A stretch of 64,000 nucleotides of DNA from Bacillota bacterium (GTDB lineage Bacteria > Bacillota > Clostridia > Lachnospirales > Lachnospiraceae), in the NCBI GenBank assembly GCA_023457255.1, contig JAEWMB010000020.1, positions 496,001 through 560,000 of the forward strand, given 5' to 3'. The first letter of the stretch is position 1, and every line of letters starts with the position of its first letter. A model generated the notes under the pieces. The model was not told the origin of the DNA. It made no database searches and saw only the letters and a program-made list of their open reading frames with translations. Shown here one piece after another: positions 42,983 to 53,409 of the stretch. The translations under genes and the position numbers were made by a program.

Positions 42983-43708
42983 TTAATCTCTATTTCGATT
43001 CCCGTAAAGCAGGATCAAACGAAGCAGCTGTAAGATAGAAGCTGCGGCACCGGCAACATAAGTAAGTGCTGCGGCACCTAATACTTTCTTTGTATCTCTG
43101 ATTTCATCACCGTATAAGATTCCCTTATCCGACAATACAGTAACCGCTCTTCTTGAGGCATTAAATTCTACAGGAAGAGTTACTAATTGAAATAAAACAG
43201 CCAAAGAAAACATTGCGATACCAATGGTGATTAGAATTTGTGAACCACCAATAAGGATTCCTATTAAGATTAAAGGCCATGACAATGTAGCTCCAAAATT
43301 TGCGACGGGTACAATTGCAGCTCTTAATCTTAGCGGAACATAACCCTTTTGATCCTGGATTGCATGACCACATTCATGTGCTGCAACACCAATCGCTGCA
43401 ACGGATGAATTATCATATACCGATTCCGATAAACGAAGTACCTTATTCCTTGAGTCATAATGATCGGTTAGACTCCCGCTTACTCTTTGGATTTGTACAT
43501 CATTAATTCCCGCAGAGCGTAATATTCGTTCTGCTGCCGCTGCACCAGTCATTCCTGACATACTTCGAACTCTACTGTATTTTGAAAATGTTGATTTCAC
43601 TTTCAAGGATGCTGCAATACTAAGGAGTGCTCCTACAATAATCATCCAATAATAAGGATCAAAATAAAACCCGTAAAACGGTAATCCATAATATAAAAAA
43701 TTTAGCAT
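42983..43708 (-). CDS. yugP: YugP-type zinc-dependent membrane protease
   Basis: 241 residues, membrane-embedded, with an HEXXH-like motif HECGHAIQD (the E is at the second position, as is standard in this family) after AAIGVAAHE. Hydrophobic segments occur at the start and at about 140-195, and near the C-terminus. Family members are predicted neutral zinc peptidases of unknown substrate. It lies between fmt and rsmB, an insertion relative to the B. subtilis order. AGGAGG lies upstream of the start. Confidence 0.92.
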   Translation of the reverse strand: MLNFLYYGLPFYGFYFDPYYWMIIVGALLSIAASLKVKSTFSKYSRVRSMSGMTGAAAAERILRSAGINDVQIQRVSGSLTDHYDSRNKVLRLSESVYDNSSVAAIGVAAHECGHAIQDQKGYVPLRLRAAIVPVANFGATLSWPLILIGILIGGSQILITIGIAMFSLAVLFQLVTLPVEFNASRRAVTVLSDKGILYGDEIRDTKKVLGAAALTYVAGAAASILQLLRLILLYGNRNRD

Positions 43709-43887
43709 CTATGATACCTCCTAACTTTCTCCCAATCATACCACGGATTCGTGTCGATTCTTTTAAAACTTCATTAATTTTTCATTAAAGAAATGATTTT
43801 TATAAATAATATAAGAAGTTATAAAAAATCCTGGTAAATAGGGGTTATGTGATACCGAAATTTAATTTATTCTCCATGGCAAACTTT

Positions 43888-44871
43888 TTAGGTATGATGT
43901 AAGGTTTTATTTTCATAGTCCCCAAGAACTTCACCGGAAATAACTGGATACCCTCGTAAAAACTCACTGGTCAACATTCTTTTTTTTCCTTCTAACTGCA
44001 GTTCCTTAATTTCTAATAACTTATCCCCAGTTTTCACAAAGATTGCTTCTTTGGTTACCTTAACTACACATCCAAATCCTGCTTCTTTTGCATCTTTTAT
44101 CATCTCAGGGTCATTATTAACTGCAGCACACCATAACTTTAATGTCTTTCCTTTATAATAAGTATAAGCGCTTGGCCATGGATTTAGTCCACGAATCATT
44201 CTTTCAATTAAAACTGCATCATTTGAAAAATCAATTTTCCCCATATCTTTGGTCAGCATTTTGATGTAAGTAGATTGTGAGTCATCCTGTTTGGTGAAAG
44301 TGGCGGTCCCATTTTTTATCTGCTCTATCGCTTCAAGTAAAGCTTTGCCACCTATTAACGCTAATTTATCGTGTAAGCTGCCACCTGTTTCTTCCATTGA
44401 GATATCAATTTCCTTTTTTAAAATCATATCACCAGTATCACATCCGGCATCCATCTTCATGATGGTGACACCTGTCCTCTCTTCACCATTTAAGATTACC
44501 CATTGAATCGGTGCACTGCCGCGATATTTCGGCAACAAAGATGCATGAACATTAATACAACCATAAGGTGGAAGATCCAAAATATCTCTTGATAACATCT
44601 GTCCAAAGGCTACAACCAAGATTATATCCGGAGCCAAGACCTTTAGTTGTTCTACAAATTCAAGGTCCTTCACACGTCTTGGCTGATATACAGGAATCTG
44701 ATGCTTAAGGGCAACTTCTTTTACCGGTGGAAACGCCATCTCTTTTCCCCTGCCCTTTGGTTTATCCGGTTGTGTTACTACTCCGATAATTTCGATACCA
44801 GAAGAAAGCAGTGTTTCTAGAATCTCTGCTGCTATCTCTGGTGTCCCCATATAGACCGCTTTCATTCTCAT
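43888..44871 (-). CDS. fmt: Methionyl-tRNA formyltransferase
   Basis: 327 residues. It formylates initiator Met-tRNA using 10-formyl-tetrahydrofolate, which FolD (462-1310) helps produce. Catalytic Asn/His/Asp are in INVHASLLPKYRGSAPIQW and MKMDAGCDTGDM; the N-terminal Rossmann part has VVTQPDKPKGRGKE. The C-terminal domain starts at GLNPWPSAY. It begins eight bases after the def stop, making the usual def-fmt pair. Confidence 0.97.
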   Translation of the reverse strand: MRMKAVYMGTPEIAAEILETLLSSGIEIIGVVTQPDKPKGRGKEMAFPPVKEVALKHQIPVYQPRRVKDLEFVEQLKVLAPDIILVVAFGQMLSRDILDLPPYGCINVHASLLPKYRGSAPIQWVILNGEERTGVTIMKMDAGCDTGDMILKKEIDISMEETGGSLHDKLALIGGKALLEAIEQIKNGTATFTKQDDSQSTYIKMLTKDMGKIDFSNDAVLIERMIRGLNPWPSAYTYYKGKTLKLWCAAVNNDPEMIKDAKEAGFGCVVKVTKEAIFVKTGDKLLEIKELQLEGKKRMLTSEFLRGYPVISGEVLGDYENKTLHHT

Positions 44872-44879
44872 CCCTCCAA

Positions 44880-45368
44880 TTATTCCTCTTCCTCGTCATA
44901 ACCAGTCACATCATGTAATTCACCGGTTACTTTATCCACATATAAAACACCATTTAAATGATCGATTTCATGGCAAAATGCTCTCGCTAGCAATCCTTCC
45001 CCTTCCACTTCAAAAGGGTTCATGTGACGATCGTATGCTTTCACTTTAACATAATTGGGACGTGTTACAATACCCGATTTTCCGGGTAAACTAAGGCATC
45101 CTTCGTCTCCGGTTTGCTCCCCGTCTGCTGCAATAACCTCCGGATTAATTAATATTATTGGTTCATTTCCTTCCGGTGATACATCAATTACAACCAAACG
45201 TTTTAATACTCCCACCTGTGGAGCAGCTAATCCAACGCCTTGTGCTTCATACATCGTATCAAGCATATCATCAATTAACATATCAATTTTTGGCGTAATC
45301 TCCTCAATAACCTTTGAGGTCTTGTTTAAAATATTATCACCCATGATTCTTATATTCCTTTTTGCCAT
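44880..45368 (-). CDS. def: Peptide deformylase
   Basis: 162-residue metalloenzyme that removes the formyl group from nascent proteins. All three signature motifs are intact: GVGLAAPQVGV (motif 1), EGCLSLPG (motif 2, metal Cys) and CHEIDHLNGVLY (motif 3, HExxH). The short length and sequence fit type 1. An acidic DEEEE tail ends the protein. It lies between priA and fmt as in B. subtilis. Confidence 0.97.
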   Translation of the reverse strand: MAKRNIRIMGDNILNKTSKVIEEITPKIDMLIDDMLDTMYEAQGVGLAAPQVGVLKRLVVIDVSPEGNEPIILINPEVIAADGEQTGDEGCLSLPGKSGIVTRPNYVKVKAYDRHMNPFEVEGEGLLARAFCHEIDHLNGVLYVDKVTGELHDVTGYDEEEE

Positions 45369-45385
45369 ACTCTTTCTTCCTTTCG

Positions 45386-47722
45386 TTAATAACTGTTCAT
45401 TGGATCAAAATCAAATTGTACATTACACTTTATAAAATACTCCGAAACTAAGATATACTGCTCTAAAAAGTCCTTTACTCCAACAAGATACTCATATTGT
45501 TCTTCTTTTAGGTATAAAACCCTTCGATAAATATCATTCATTTTTGCAATCCCGGCAGGAGCAGGACCAATGATATTTATATTAGGTTTCTGTTTTTCTT
45601 GCTCTTCCAATCTCACATGTATTTCATTATCCGCTTGGCTCTTACGTTCATCTTGCTGGTTTTGTTTTTCTTGTATTAAAAGATTTTCTTGTACCTTTAT
45701 CCACTCTTTTACTGCACCAGCCAAAAGATCCGCAGCCAGAATAACAACTTCCTCTTCTTTTGATTGAATTAAAATAGCCATAATATGTGCAGCAGGAGGA
45801 TATTTCATAAGACGTCTATAGTTCATTTCCTGCTCATAAAAGCCAGCATAATTTTCTGTCGCAGCAGTGGTTACCGCATAATGTTCCGGCTGATATGTTT
45901 GTATCACTACTTCTCCGGTAAGCTCTCCACGGCCTGCACGGCCTGCTGCTTGGGCTAATAATTGAAACGTACGCTCTGCCGCCCGATAATCATTGGCATA
46001 TAGGGATAAATCCGCAGCTAAAATACCTACTAGAGTTACCCCTGCAAAATCATGTCCCTTTACAATCATTTGAGTACCGATTAGGATATCCGCTTCTCCG
46101 TTTGCAAACACACTTAAGATTTCTTCATAACTTAGTTTGTTCTTTGTCGTGTCTGCATCCATCCGCAGAACTTTAGCCATTGGAAATTCTTTTAAAACCG
46201 TTGCCTCGACTTTCTGAGTTCCCGTTCCAAAAGCAGCAATATACCTGGAACCACAGACCGGGCAAAGGACCGGAGTCGGAATTTCATATCCGCAATAATG
46301 ACATTTTAACACACCGGTACTATGTGCCGTCAAGGAAATATCACAATGAGGACATTTCATTGCCGTACCACAACTTCGGCATGACACAAAACCTGCGTAT
46401 CCCCTGCGGTTTAAAAATAGCATAATCTGTTCTTTTTTGCTCAAACGATCTTCTATTAGACTTCGTAACAATTCACTGAAAATGGAGTTGTTTTTCTTTT
46501 TTAACTCTTCTTTTAAATCAATGATGGAAACCTTTGGAACCCTAGCTTCTTTTGCCCGCTTCGTCAAGCGAAACAGCTCATATTCCCCTTCCACTGCTTT
46601 TTTATATGCTTCAAGGGAAGGTGTTGCAGAACCAAGAATAATCGATGCATTACTTAGTTCACCTCTTTTTATGGCAACCTCTCTGGCATGGTATTTCGGC
46701 GGCATCTCACTCTTATAGCTGGTTTCATGCTCTTCATCTATAATAATTAATCCAAGGTTTCGAAACGGTGTAAATAACGCAGATCTAGGACCAATCATAA
46801 TATCAATGTCACCATTTTTTGCACGTTCTATCTGATCGTAGCGTTCTCCGGCAGACATCTTAGAGTTAAGAATAGAAATCCGATTGCCAAACCTTTTATC
46901 AAACCGTACTACGGTTTGATATGTTAGGGCTATTTCTGGAATTAACAAAATAACCTGTCGTCCAGACTGTATGACATGCTCAATAATTTCCATATATACT
47001 TCTGTCTTGCCGCTCCCGGTAATGCCATGGATTAGGTAGGTTTTTCTAATTCCTTCTTTATAATCCTTAAAAACCTTAGATACAATTTCCCCCTGCTCGT
47101 CATTTAAAAACACTTTATAGCTATCCGAAGTTTTTGAAGTAATTGGGTTACGATACTTTGTTTCCGATTCAATTTGAATGATTCCGCTTTCCTTTAAGGT
47201 ATTAAGTGTAGTTCTTGATATGTTTAATTTATTAACAATGACCTCAAAATCGATTTTTTCACTTTTTATTAAAGCCAATAATAATCTGGCTTTCGCTTTA
47301 TGCTTTTTCTTCTCTGCTTCGATATAGGCATCTTGTAACTTTTCTTTTGACACACCAGACGATACGATTCGTTTTTCAATCTGTTTTATACTTTTTTTTA
47401 CCGGAATTACTGTCTTTAGGGCATCATTCATCGTACCGCCATATTGCTCCTTTATAAATGCAGCAAGGGCTATCATCTGTCCCTCGATTGGTAGCCCCTT
47501 GTCTTTTATTCCAATGATTGATTTTATTCTCTCCGGAGCAATCTTTGGCACATCAGATAATCCAACGATGTACCCGTCAATACTGCGGTTTCCATTTCCA
47601 AAAGGTATGATTACCGGCATGCCAATAACAGCATCCGTACAAAGAGCAGGCGGTATGCTGTATTGGTAGGTTTTATCCAGATTTTCTACTGATATGTCCA
47701 CTATAATATCTGCATATTGCAT
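45386..47722 (-). CDS. priA: Primosomal replication-restart helicase PriA
   Basis: 778-residue 3'-5' superfamily 2 helicase. Walker A GITGSGKTEVY, Walker B IIDEEHE, LGSATPSLE, and an eight-cysteine zinc module (CRSCGTAMKCPHC...CHYCGYEIPTPVLCPVC), then the QMIVKGHDF and QAAGRAGR helicase motifs. An uncommon hydrophilic Gln/Glu/Lys-rich insertion (QEKQNQQDERKSQ, about residues 691-720) splits the C-terminal domain. Priming-restart genes often sit next to def-fmt in Firmicutes. It follows murF by 20 bases. Confidence 0.97.
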   Translation of the reverse strand: MQYADIIVDISVENLDKTYQYSIPPALCTDAVIGMPVIIPFGNGNRSIDGYIVGLSDVPKIAPERIKSIIGIKDKGLPIEGQMIALAAFIKEQYGGTMNDALKTVIPVKKSIKQIEKRIVSSGVSKEKLQDAYIEAEKKKHKAKARLLLALIKSEKIDFEVIVNKLNISRTTLNTLKESGIIQIESETKYRNPITSKTSDSYKVFLNDEQGEIVSKVFKDYKEGIRKTYLIHGITGSGKTEVYMEIIEHVIQSGRQVILLIPEIALTYQTVVRFDKRFGNRISILNSKMSAGERYDQIERAKNGDIDIMIGPRSALFTPFRNLGLIIIDEEHETSYKSEMPPKYHAREVAIKRGELSNASIILGSATPSLEAYKKAVEGEYELFRLTKRAKEARVPKVSIIDLKEELKKKNNSIFSELLRSLIEDRLSKKEQIMLFLNRRGYAGFVSCRSCGTAMKCPHCDISLTAHSTGVLKCHYCGYEIPTPVLCPVCGSRYIAAFGTGTQKVEATVLKEFPMAKVLRMDADTTKNKLSYEEILSVFANGEADILIGTQMIVKGHDFAGVTLVGILAADLSLYANDYRAAERTFQLLAQAAGRAGRGELTGEVVIQTYQPEHYAVTTAATENYAGFYEQEMNYRRLMKYPPAAHIMAILIQSKEEEVVILAADLLAGAVKEWIKVQENLLIQEKQNQQDERKSQADNEIHVRLEEQEKQKPNINIIGPAPAGIAKMNDIYRRVLYLKEEQYEYLVGVKDFLEQYILVSEYFIKCNVQFDFDPMNSY

Positions 47723-47742
47723 TCCTATTGAATTTCATCCTT

Positions 47743-49266
47743 TCACATGTATATTAACTCTTCTTTTAGTCTTTTCACAATTAAGTCAAGCTTCATGCCG
47801 CGAGAGCCTTTTAATAGTATCACATCTCCTTTTGCAGCTTCAGTTTTGATATAACGAACAATTTCCTCTCTATCTGCAAAACTCTTTGTACTGATACCTT
47901 CCTCATTATCACGTATTCCATCCAGAATATACTTTGCTTCATCTCCAATCGTTAATACTTCATCAATGAAGGTAGTTTCTTTCCCACGTGATTTTTCTAA
48001 TCTGCATTGCTTTGCCAGATAATCTCCAACTTCATAATGGCACTTTTTCGAAATGTCTCCAAGTTCCAAAATATCCGCAAATACAATAAACTTCCTGTGT
48101 TCTTTCGGCATATCCATAATAACATGGATTGCTCCTTTCATAGAGTCAGGGCTAGCATTGTAGGTATCATCAATAACCGTGATCCCATTGATTTTTTCAA
48201 CCTCACCACGCATTGCAATTGGCTTATATTCTTTTAGCCCAAGCCTTGCATCGTTCAGACTAATACCTAACTGAATCGCAAAGAATAGCGCAGCAAGTGC
48301 ATTTAATATGTTATGCTTACCAAGAACAGATAATTTGATTTCTCCGCTAACCGCTTCTTTACTGCCTTCTTTGTAATGAAACCAAAATGTCGTAGACTCA
48401 CCGTCTGTTTTAATATTATCTGCATAGATTGTGCAGTTTGGAGTCGTCCCAAAGGTATAGACAGATGCCTTGCTCAAACTCTTTTGTGTCAGTTCCGATA
48501 AAGGAATGTTACCATTGTTTTGTGTTTTTTCTTTGACAGAACTATTTGATTTGGAATATTCTTCATAAACCTCCAGTAATAGCGGATCATCTCCATTTAA
48601 TAAGAGAATAGAATCTTCATTAAAATAGTTGGAAATGTTTAATTTTTCCTTCCTTATATTCTCTTTCGTCTTTAACTGTCCGATATGAGAAACCCCAATA
48701 TTGGTAACCACAGCCATAGTAGGCTTTGCCACTTTGGCAATTCGCTCCATTTCACCAAATTCACTCATTCCCATCTCAATAATTCCAACATCATGGGTAT
48801 TATCTAACATCAGCATCATCTGAGGTAACCCAACCTGTGAATTCATATTCCCAATCGTTTTTAACGCATTACAACCGATGCTTAGTGCTGCTGCTATCAT
48901 TTCCTTGGTAGTAGTCTTTCCTACACTTCCGGTTATTCCTATGATTGGTACCAGACTATGATCTCGGTGATATTCTCCAAGCCGCTGCAATGCTTCTACC
49001 GTATGATCTACTTTGATGTAAATCATATCTTTGGTACCCTGCGCAATTTCTCCTCTGCTTGTCAGTGTTACTCTAATGCCTTGCTCATAAGCATCTGTGA
49101 TGAAATCATGAGCGTCCACTCTTTCACCGACGATGGGAACAAAAAGCGTATCGCCATCTCCTACTTTTGAATTCGTGCTTATTTTATGAATTGTTTTGTC
49201 TTTATTTTCATTTAATATTGTGCCGCCGGTAATTGCAGCGATTTCGTTTACATGAAACCTTGCCAT
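47743..49266 (-). CDS. murF: UDP-N-acetylmuramoyl-tripeptide--D-alanyl-D-alanine ligase MurF
   Basis: 507 residues, some 50 longer than typical MurF. It adds D-Ala-D-Ala to complete the UDP-MurNAc pentapeptide. ATP loop GITGSVGKTTTKEM at 110-123, EMGMSEFGEM, TNIGVSHIG, LLNGDD and DTYNASPDSM are seen. The extra length is mostly a Ser/Asn/Lys-rich insertion at about 237-267 between the central-domain strands. It directly follows murE (35-base gap), away from the dcw cluster where both genes lie in many bacteria. Confidence 0.96.
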   Translation of the reverse strand: MARFHVNEIAAITGGTILNENKDKTIHKISTNSKVGDGDTLFVPIVGERVDAHDFITDAYEQGIRVTLTSRGEIAQGTKDMIYIKVDHTVEALQRLGEYHRDHSLVPIIGITGSVGKTTTKEMIAAALSIGCNALKTIGNMNSQVGLPQMMLMLDNTHDVGIIEMGMSEFGEMERIAKVAKPTMAVVTNIGVSHIGQLKTKENIRKEKLNISNYFNEDSILLLNGDDPLLLEVYEEYSKSNSSVKEKTQNNGNIPLSELTQKSLSKASVYTFGTTPNCTIYADNIKTDGESTTFWFHYKEGSKEAVSGEIKLSVLGKHNILNALAALFFAIQLGISLNDARLGLKEYKPIAMRGEVEKINGITVIDDTYNASPDSMKGAIHVIMDMPKEHRKFIVFADILELGDISKKCHYEVGDYLAKQCRLEKSRGKETTFIDEVLTIGDEAKYILDGIRDNEEGISTKSFADREEIVRYIKTEAAKGDVILLKGSRGMKLDLIVKRLKEELIYM

Positions 49267-49301
49267 AAAAATAACCTCTATTTTCTGTCACTTTCGACTA
49301 T

Positions 49302-50786
49302 TTATAAAAGAGCACTTCGCTGTTCCTGCGTCATCTCTGCGATGATCTCTTGCACCAATTCCCGATCATCCATATGGTATTTCACACCACGAATTTCCTG
49401 ATAATTTTCATGTCCTTTGCCGGCAATCAGAATGATATCGCCTTCTTTCGCAGTTAAAATACTGTGGCGAATCGCCTCCTTACGATCAAGTATGGCTATA
49501 TATTCCCCCTTACCACGCTTAACTCCAATTACGATATCATTTAAGATATCCTGCGGTTCTTCAAATCTCGGATTATCAGAAGTAACAATGGTATAGTCTG
49601 CTAAATTAGAGGATATTTCACCCATCTCAAACCGACGGTCTTTCGAACGATTGCCGCCACAGCCAAACAAACAGACCAAACGTTTCGGCTCATATTCTCT
49701 TAAGGTAGATAACACACTTTGAAGACTCATCGCATTATGAGCATAATCAATCATCAATGTAAATCTCTTTGAAACCTCTACCGGCTCCACTCTGCCTTTT
49801 ACCTTTACCTGCGTTAATGCATCTTTGATACGTTCCGTACTGATTTGAAAATGTCTGCAGATAGCAATCGCAGCCAGTGAATTATAAACGGTAAATTTAC
49901 CGGGTATATTTACCTTAACAGGGAAATCACATAATCCTTTTACTTGATATAATACCATTAAATTGCCAAGCTTGGAATGCAAATCGGTATCAACCGCCCT
50001 TAAATCTGCTTTTTCACTAAGCCCATAAGTCTCTAGCGTACAAGTATGACCGCTTAGTACCTGCTCCATGTGCTTGTCATCAATATTGGCGATTCCAACT
50101 TTACATTGCTTAAATAAAAGCCCCTTACAAGCCATATAGTCTTCAAAACTGCCATGCTCCCCCGGTCCGATATGATCCGGTTCCATATTGGTAAATACCC
50201 CAATATCAAAGGTGAAGCCACTCACACGATGCAGCATTAATCCTTGAGAAGAAACCTCCATAACAACACATTCACAACCCGCTTCCACCATCTTAGCAAA
50301 ATACTCTTGAACTAAATAGGATTCTGGTGTCGTGTTATTCGCCGGTATTACAATATCCCCTATAATCGTCTCAATAGTACCAATCAGTCCGGTTTTGATT
50401 CCTGCCTCTAAAAGAATGTCATAAACCATATAAGTTGTGGTGGTCTTACCCTTAGTACCGGTAATACCAATGGTTTTTAACTTTTCCGCCGGATAATCAA
50501 AATATGCCGCAGACAAATAAGCAAGAGCCTCCCTTGTGCTTGGTACCAATAATAAGGTAACTCCATCGGTTACTGCTACTTCCTGTTCAGCGATAATAAC
50601 AACAGCTCCTTTTGCAATAACCTCCTTCACGTAAGAATGTCCATCGCTTACTACTCCCGTAATACAAACAAAAATAGAATCGTTTTCTACTTTTCTGGAA
50701 TCATAGCATAAAGTACTAATATCTCTATCAATGGTTCCTTTTTTACATTGATAAGTTAATCGTTCCAATAATTTTATTAACTTCAT
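49302..50786 (-). CDS. murE: UDP-MurNAc-L-Ala-D-Glu--meso-diaminopimelate ligase MurE
   Basis: 494 residues. ATP loop GITGTKGKTTTTYM at 107-120 and the amino-acid-selecting motif DNPR at 404-407, which marks ligases that use meso-diaminopimelate rather than lysine (established). The wall is therefore predicted to be mDAP-type. Other blocks: MEVSSQGL, TNMEPDHIG, and DYAHNAMSL. GAGGATATTGCC precedes the ATG. It opens the long block ending at lgt. The 215 bases upstream, back to the glgA terminator, contain no gene and only weak promoter-like sequence. Confidence 0.97.
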   Translation of the reverse strand: MKLIKLLERLTYQCKKGTIDRDISTLCYDSRKVENDSIFVCITGVVSDGHSYVKEVIAKGAVVIIAEQEVAVTDGVTLLLVPSTREALAYLSAAYFDYPAEKLKTIGITGTKGKTTTTYMVYDILLEAGIKTGLIGTIETIIGDIVIPANNTTPESYLVQEYFAKMVEAGCECVVMEVSSQGLMLHRVSGFTFDIGVFTNMEPDHIGPGEHGSFEDYMACKGLLFKQCKVGIANIDDKHMEQVLSGHTCTLETYGLSEKADLRAVDTDLHSKLGNLMVLYQVKGLCDFPVKVNIPGKFTVYNSLAAIAICRHFQISTERIKDALTQVKVKGRVEPVEVSKRFTLMIDYAHNAMSLQSVLSTLREYEPKRLVCLFGCGGNRSKDRRFEMGEISSNLADYTIVTSDNPRFEEPQDILNDIVIGVKRGKGEYIAILDRKEAIRHSILTAKEGDIILIAGKGHENYQEIRGVKYHMDDRELVQEIIAEMTQEQRSALL

Positions 50787-51000
50787 GGCAATATCCTCAT
50801 TTCTTTTTCATAGATTTCTTTTTTATCGATTTCAATCTATTCCTATCTTATCTATATTTATCATAAATTTCTATGGTAATTTCTGCTGGATTTCACTCAA
50901 TAACTGTTATTTTAAGCTATAGGATTATAATATATTTCTTAATAAAGTTATTGTGATTCTATCATTAAATTAATAATAGTATGATTTTTTTTACACGAGA

Positions 51001-51032
51001 AATTCCCACGGTCTGAAGAAACCGTGGGAATT
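51001..51032 (-). terminator. Hairpin after glgA
   Basis: A perfect 12-bp stem (AATTCCCACGGT / ACCGTGGGAATT) with an 8-base loop, just past the glgA stop. T-runs on either side are short, but stem strength and position support termination. Confidence 0.75.
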
Positions 51033-51039
51033 AGTTTAT

Positions 51040-52476
51040 TTATAATAATTGATATAATTCTTCATATTTTTTCGCAGAAGAACTCCACGAAAAATCTTTT
51101 GCCATACCTCTATCAATAATCTTATTCCATTCTCTTTTTTTATGTTGAAATATATCTTTTGCATAACGGATGGTTTGTAACATCTCATGAGCATTGTAAT
51201 TTTTAAAACTAAAACCTGTTCCGGTATTTTCGTATTGGTTATATGACTCAACCGTATCTACTAAACCACCAGTTTCTCTCACGATTGGTACAGTACCATA
51301 TCTTAAACTCATTAACTGACTTAAACCACATGGTTCGAACAGTGACGGCATTAAAAATGCATCACAAGCGGCATAAATTTTATGAGATCGTTCATTCGAA
51401 TAAAAAATATTTGCAGACACACGGTTATTGTATTTCCAGGCAAAATGACGAAATAAATTTTCATATCTATTCTCACCAGTTCCAAGAACAATTAACTGGG
51501 TATCTTCCGCACATATTTCCTCCATCACGCAGTCAATCAAATCCAATCCTTTTTGATCTGTTAAGCGTGATACAATTCCAATCATAAATGCTTTATCATC
51601 TACCGTAAGACCTAGTTCCTGCTGGAGTGCACGTTTGTTTTTAATCTTTTCTTTTCTAAAGTTCCGTGCATTATAGGAATAGGGAATAAGCAAATCAGAT
51701 TCCGGATTATATTCCTCGTAATCAATACCATTTACAATACCACACAGAGAATTTGAGCGAGCGCGCATTAACCCATCCAATCCTTCTCCATAAAAAGGCA
51801 TAGTAATTTCATATGCGTAAGTATTACTAACCGTAGTAACATAGTCCGCATATACAATACCACCTTTTAAATAATTTGCATCACCATATGCCTCCAACTT
51901 ATCCGGTGTAAAATAGTACTCAGATAGCGCTGTGATATCCTGTACTCTCTTTTTATCCCAGACACCTTGGAATTTTAAATTGTGTATTGTCATTATTGTT
52001 TTAATCCCATGATAGAATTCATTTTCCTGAAAACTATCATGTAAAAATACCGGAACTAATCCTGTTTGCCAATCATGGCAGTGTATGATATCTGGACAAA
52101 AATCTAAAACCGGTAGACAGGATAATACTGCTTTGCTAAAAAAAGCAAATTTTTCAATGTCTTCGTATATATTTCCATATGGACTATTTCCTTGAAAGTA
52201 AAATTCATTATCGATAAAATAAAACCATACTCCTTCATGCTGATATTCCAAGATACCAACATATTGTGTTCTCCAATTTAAATTCATAAAAAAATGAGTA
52301 CGATACTGCATTTTATCCTTCCAGTTGCTTGGTATCGACATATAATTTGGGAGAATCACACGAACATCGAAATTATCCTGATCTATGTATTTCGGCAAAG
52401 AACCAACCACATCAGCCAGACCGCCTGTCTTTACGAATGGAACGCCTTCCGATGCAACGAATAAAATCTTCTTCAT
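51040..52476 (-). CDS. glgA: Glycogen (starch) synthase GlgA
   Basis: 478-residue GT5 glycosyltransferase that extends alpha-1,4-glucan from ADP-glucose. The N-terminal KTGGLADVVGSLPK (Lys16) binds the nucleotide sugar, with HDWQTG and the C-terminal PSLFEPCGLSQLMSLRYGTVPIVRETGGLVDTV. AGGAGG lies upstream. No glgB, glgC or glgP is adjacent, so it is an orphan here, placed between spo0A and murE. Glycogen-like reserve is often made before sporulation in clostridia, but a link to the neighbouring spo0A is only inference. Confidence 0.95.
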   Translation of the reverse strand: MKKILFVASEGVPFVKTGGLADVVGSLPKYIDQDNFDVRVILPNYMSIPSNWKDKMQYRTHFFMNLNWRTQYVGILEYQHEGVWFYFIDNEFYFQGNSPYGNIYEDIEKFAFFSKAVLSCLPVLDFCPDIIHCHDWQTGLVPVFLHDSFQENEFYHGIKTIMTIHNLKFQGVWDKKRVQDITALSEYYFTPDKLEAYGDANYLKGGIVYADYVTTVSNTYAYEITMPFYGEGLDGLMRARSNSLCGIVNGIDYEEYNPESDLLIPYSYNARNFRKEKIKNKRALQQELGLTVDDKAFMIGIVSRLTDQKGLDLIDCVMEEICAEDTQLIVLGTGENRYENLFRHFAWKYNNRVSANIFYSNERSHKIYAACDAFLMPSLFEPCGLSQLMSLRYGTVPIVRETGGLVDTVESYNQYENTGTGFSFKNYNAHEMLQTIRYAKDIFQHKKREWNKIIDRGMAKDFSWSSSAKKYEELYQLL

Positions 52477-52608
52477 AATTATGCCTCCTAATTTTATTAT
52501 TGCAAATCCTTCCTATCATTGCTTACACTCGTTATAATCTGATTGTATGCAATTACCAGTAAAAATAATTATACAATACATTGCAATAATAGAAAAGAGG
52601 CAAATTCA

Positions 52609-53409
52609 TCACATTCTAAGCTTATACTCCAAACGAATTTTATCCGCAATTAATGCTACAAACTCTGAATTCGTTGGTTTACCTTTTCCGTTACTAACAG
52701 TATAACCAAATAAATCATCTATGGTATCCATCTTTCCTCTGCTCCAAGCTACTTCGATTGCATGGCGTATTGCCCGCTCCACTCTGCTAGGAGTTGTCTT
52801 ATGACGCTTTGCAATAGACGGATATAATTGCTTGGTAATGGAATTTAACATTTCAGTATCATCAACAGACATCATAATAGCATCTCTAAGATACTGGTAT
52901 CCTTTGATATGAGCAGGTACGCCGATTTCATGAATGATATTGGTGACATCCGACTCTAAATTCTTTTCCTTATAAGCAGCAGGATTGTCAAATGTATTTA
53001 ATTTGTGGTTATCTACTAATTTAATATGATAATCTGCTTTTAATTGTTTGATTCTGCTTAATACTGTGTTATTATCGAATGGTTTTAAAATATAATAACT
53101 AGCGCCTAATTCAAATGCGTTTTCTGTTACGCGCTCCTGACCGATTGCCGTAATGACAATAAAAGATGGTGCTTTTTTAAATTCAGAACTTTTTTTAATT
53201 TTTTCCATTACTCCCAGTCCATCTAATTTTGGCATGATTAAATCCAATAAGACAACATCCGGATTTTTATCCTTGATTACTTCTAATGCTTCAAGACCAT
53301 TTTCTGCTCTTCCAATTACTTCGACATCATTATCATTTTTAAGTACTTCCTCCAATAAATTTAACATTCTGATGTTGTCGTCAACGATTACCACACTTAT
53401 TTTCCCCAT
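52609..53409 (-). CDS. spo0A: Sporulation response regulator Spo0A
   Basis: 266 residues. Receiver domain (1-120): acidic pocket Asp10/Asp11, phosphorylated Asp56 in VVLLDLIMPKLDG, and the conserved Lys in YILKPFDN. The C-terminal effector domain, with RHKTTPSRVERAIRHAIEVAWSRG and the recognition region NGKGKPTNSEFVALIADKIRLEYKL, is nearly invariant among endospore formers. TAGGAGG lies eight bases before the ATG. It is downstream of spoIVB as in Bacillus and Clostridium, with its own promoter and an exact 0A box. Confidence 0.98.
   Translation of the reverse strand: MGKISVVIVDDNIRMLNLLEEVLKNDNDVEVIGRAENGLEALEVIKDKNPDVVLLDLIMPKLDGLGVMEKIKKSSEFKKAPSFIVITAIGQERVTENAFELGASYYILKPFDNNTVLSRIKQLKADYHIKLVDNHKLNTFDNPAAYKEKNLESDVTNIIHEIGVPAHIKGYQYLRDAIMMSVDDTEMLNSITKQLYPSIAKRHKTTPSRVERAIRHAIEVAWSRGKMDTIDDLFGYTVSNGKGKPTNSEFVALIADKIRLEYKLRM

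Noticed and set aside
43796..43831. An AT-only hairpin after fmt as a terminator.
   Set aside because: The stem is purely A/T with a bulge and no proper T-run; the operon probably continues into yugP.
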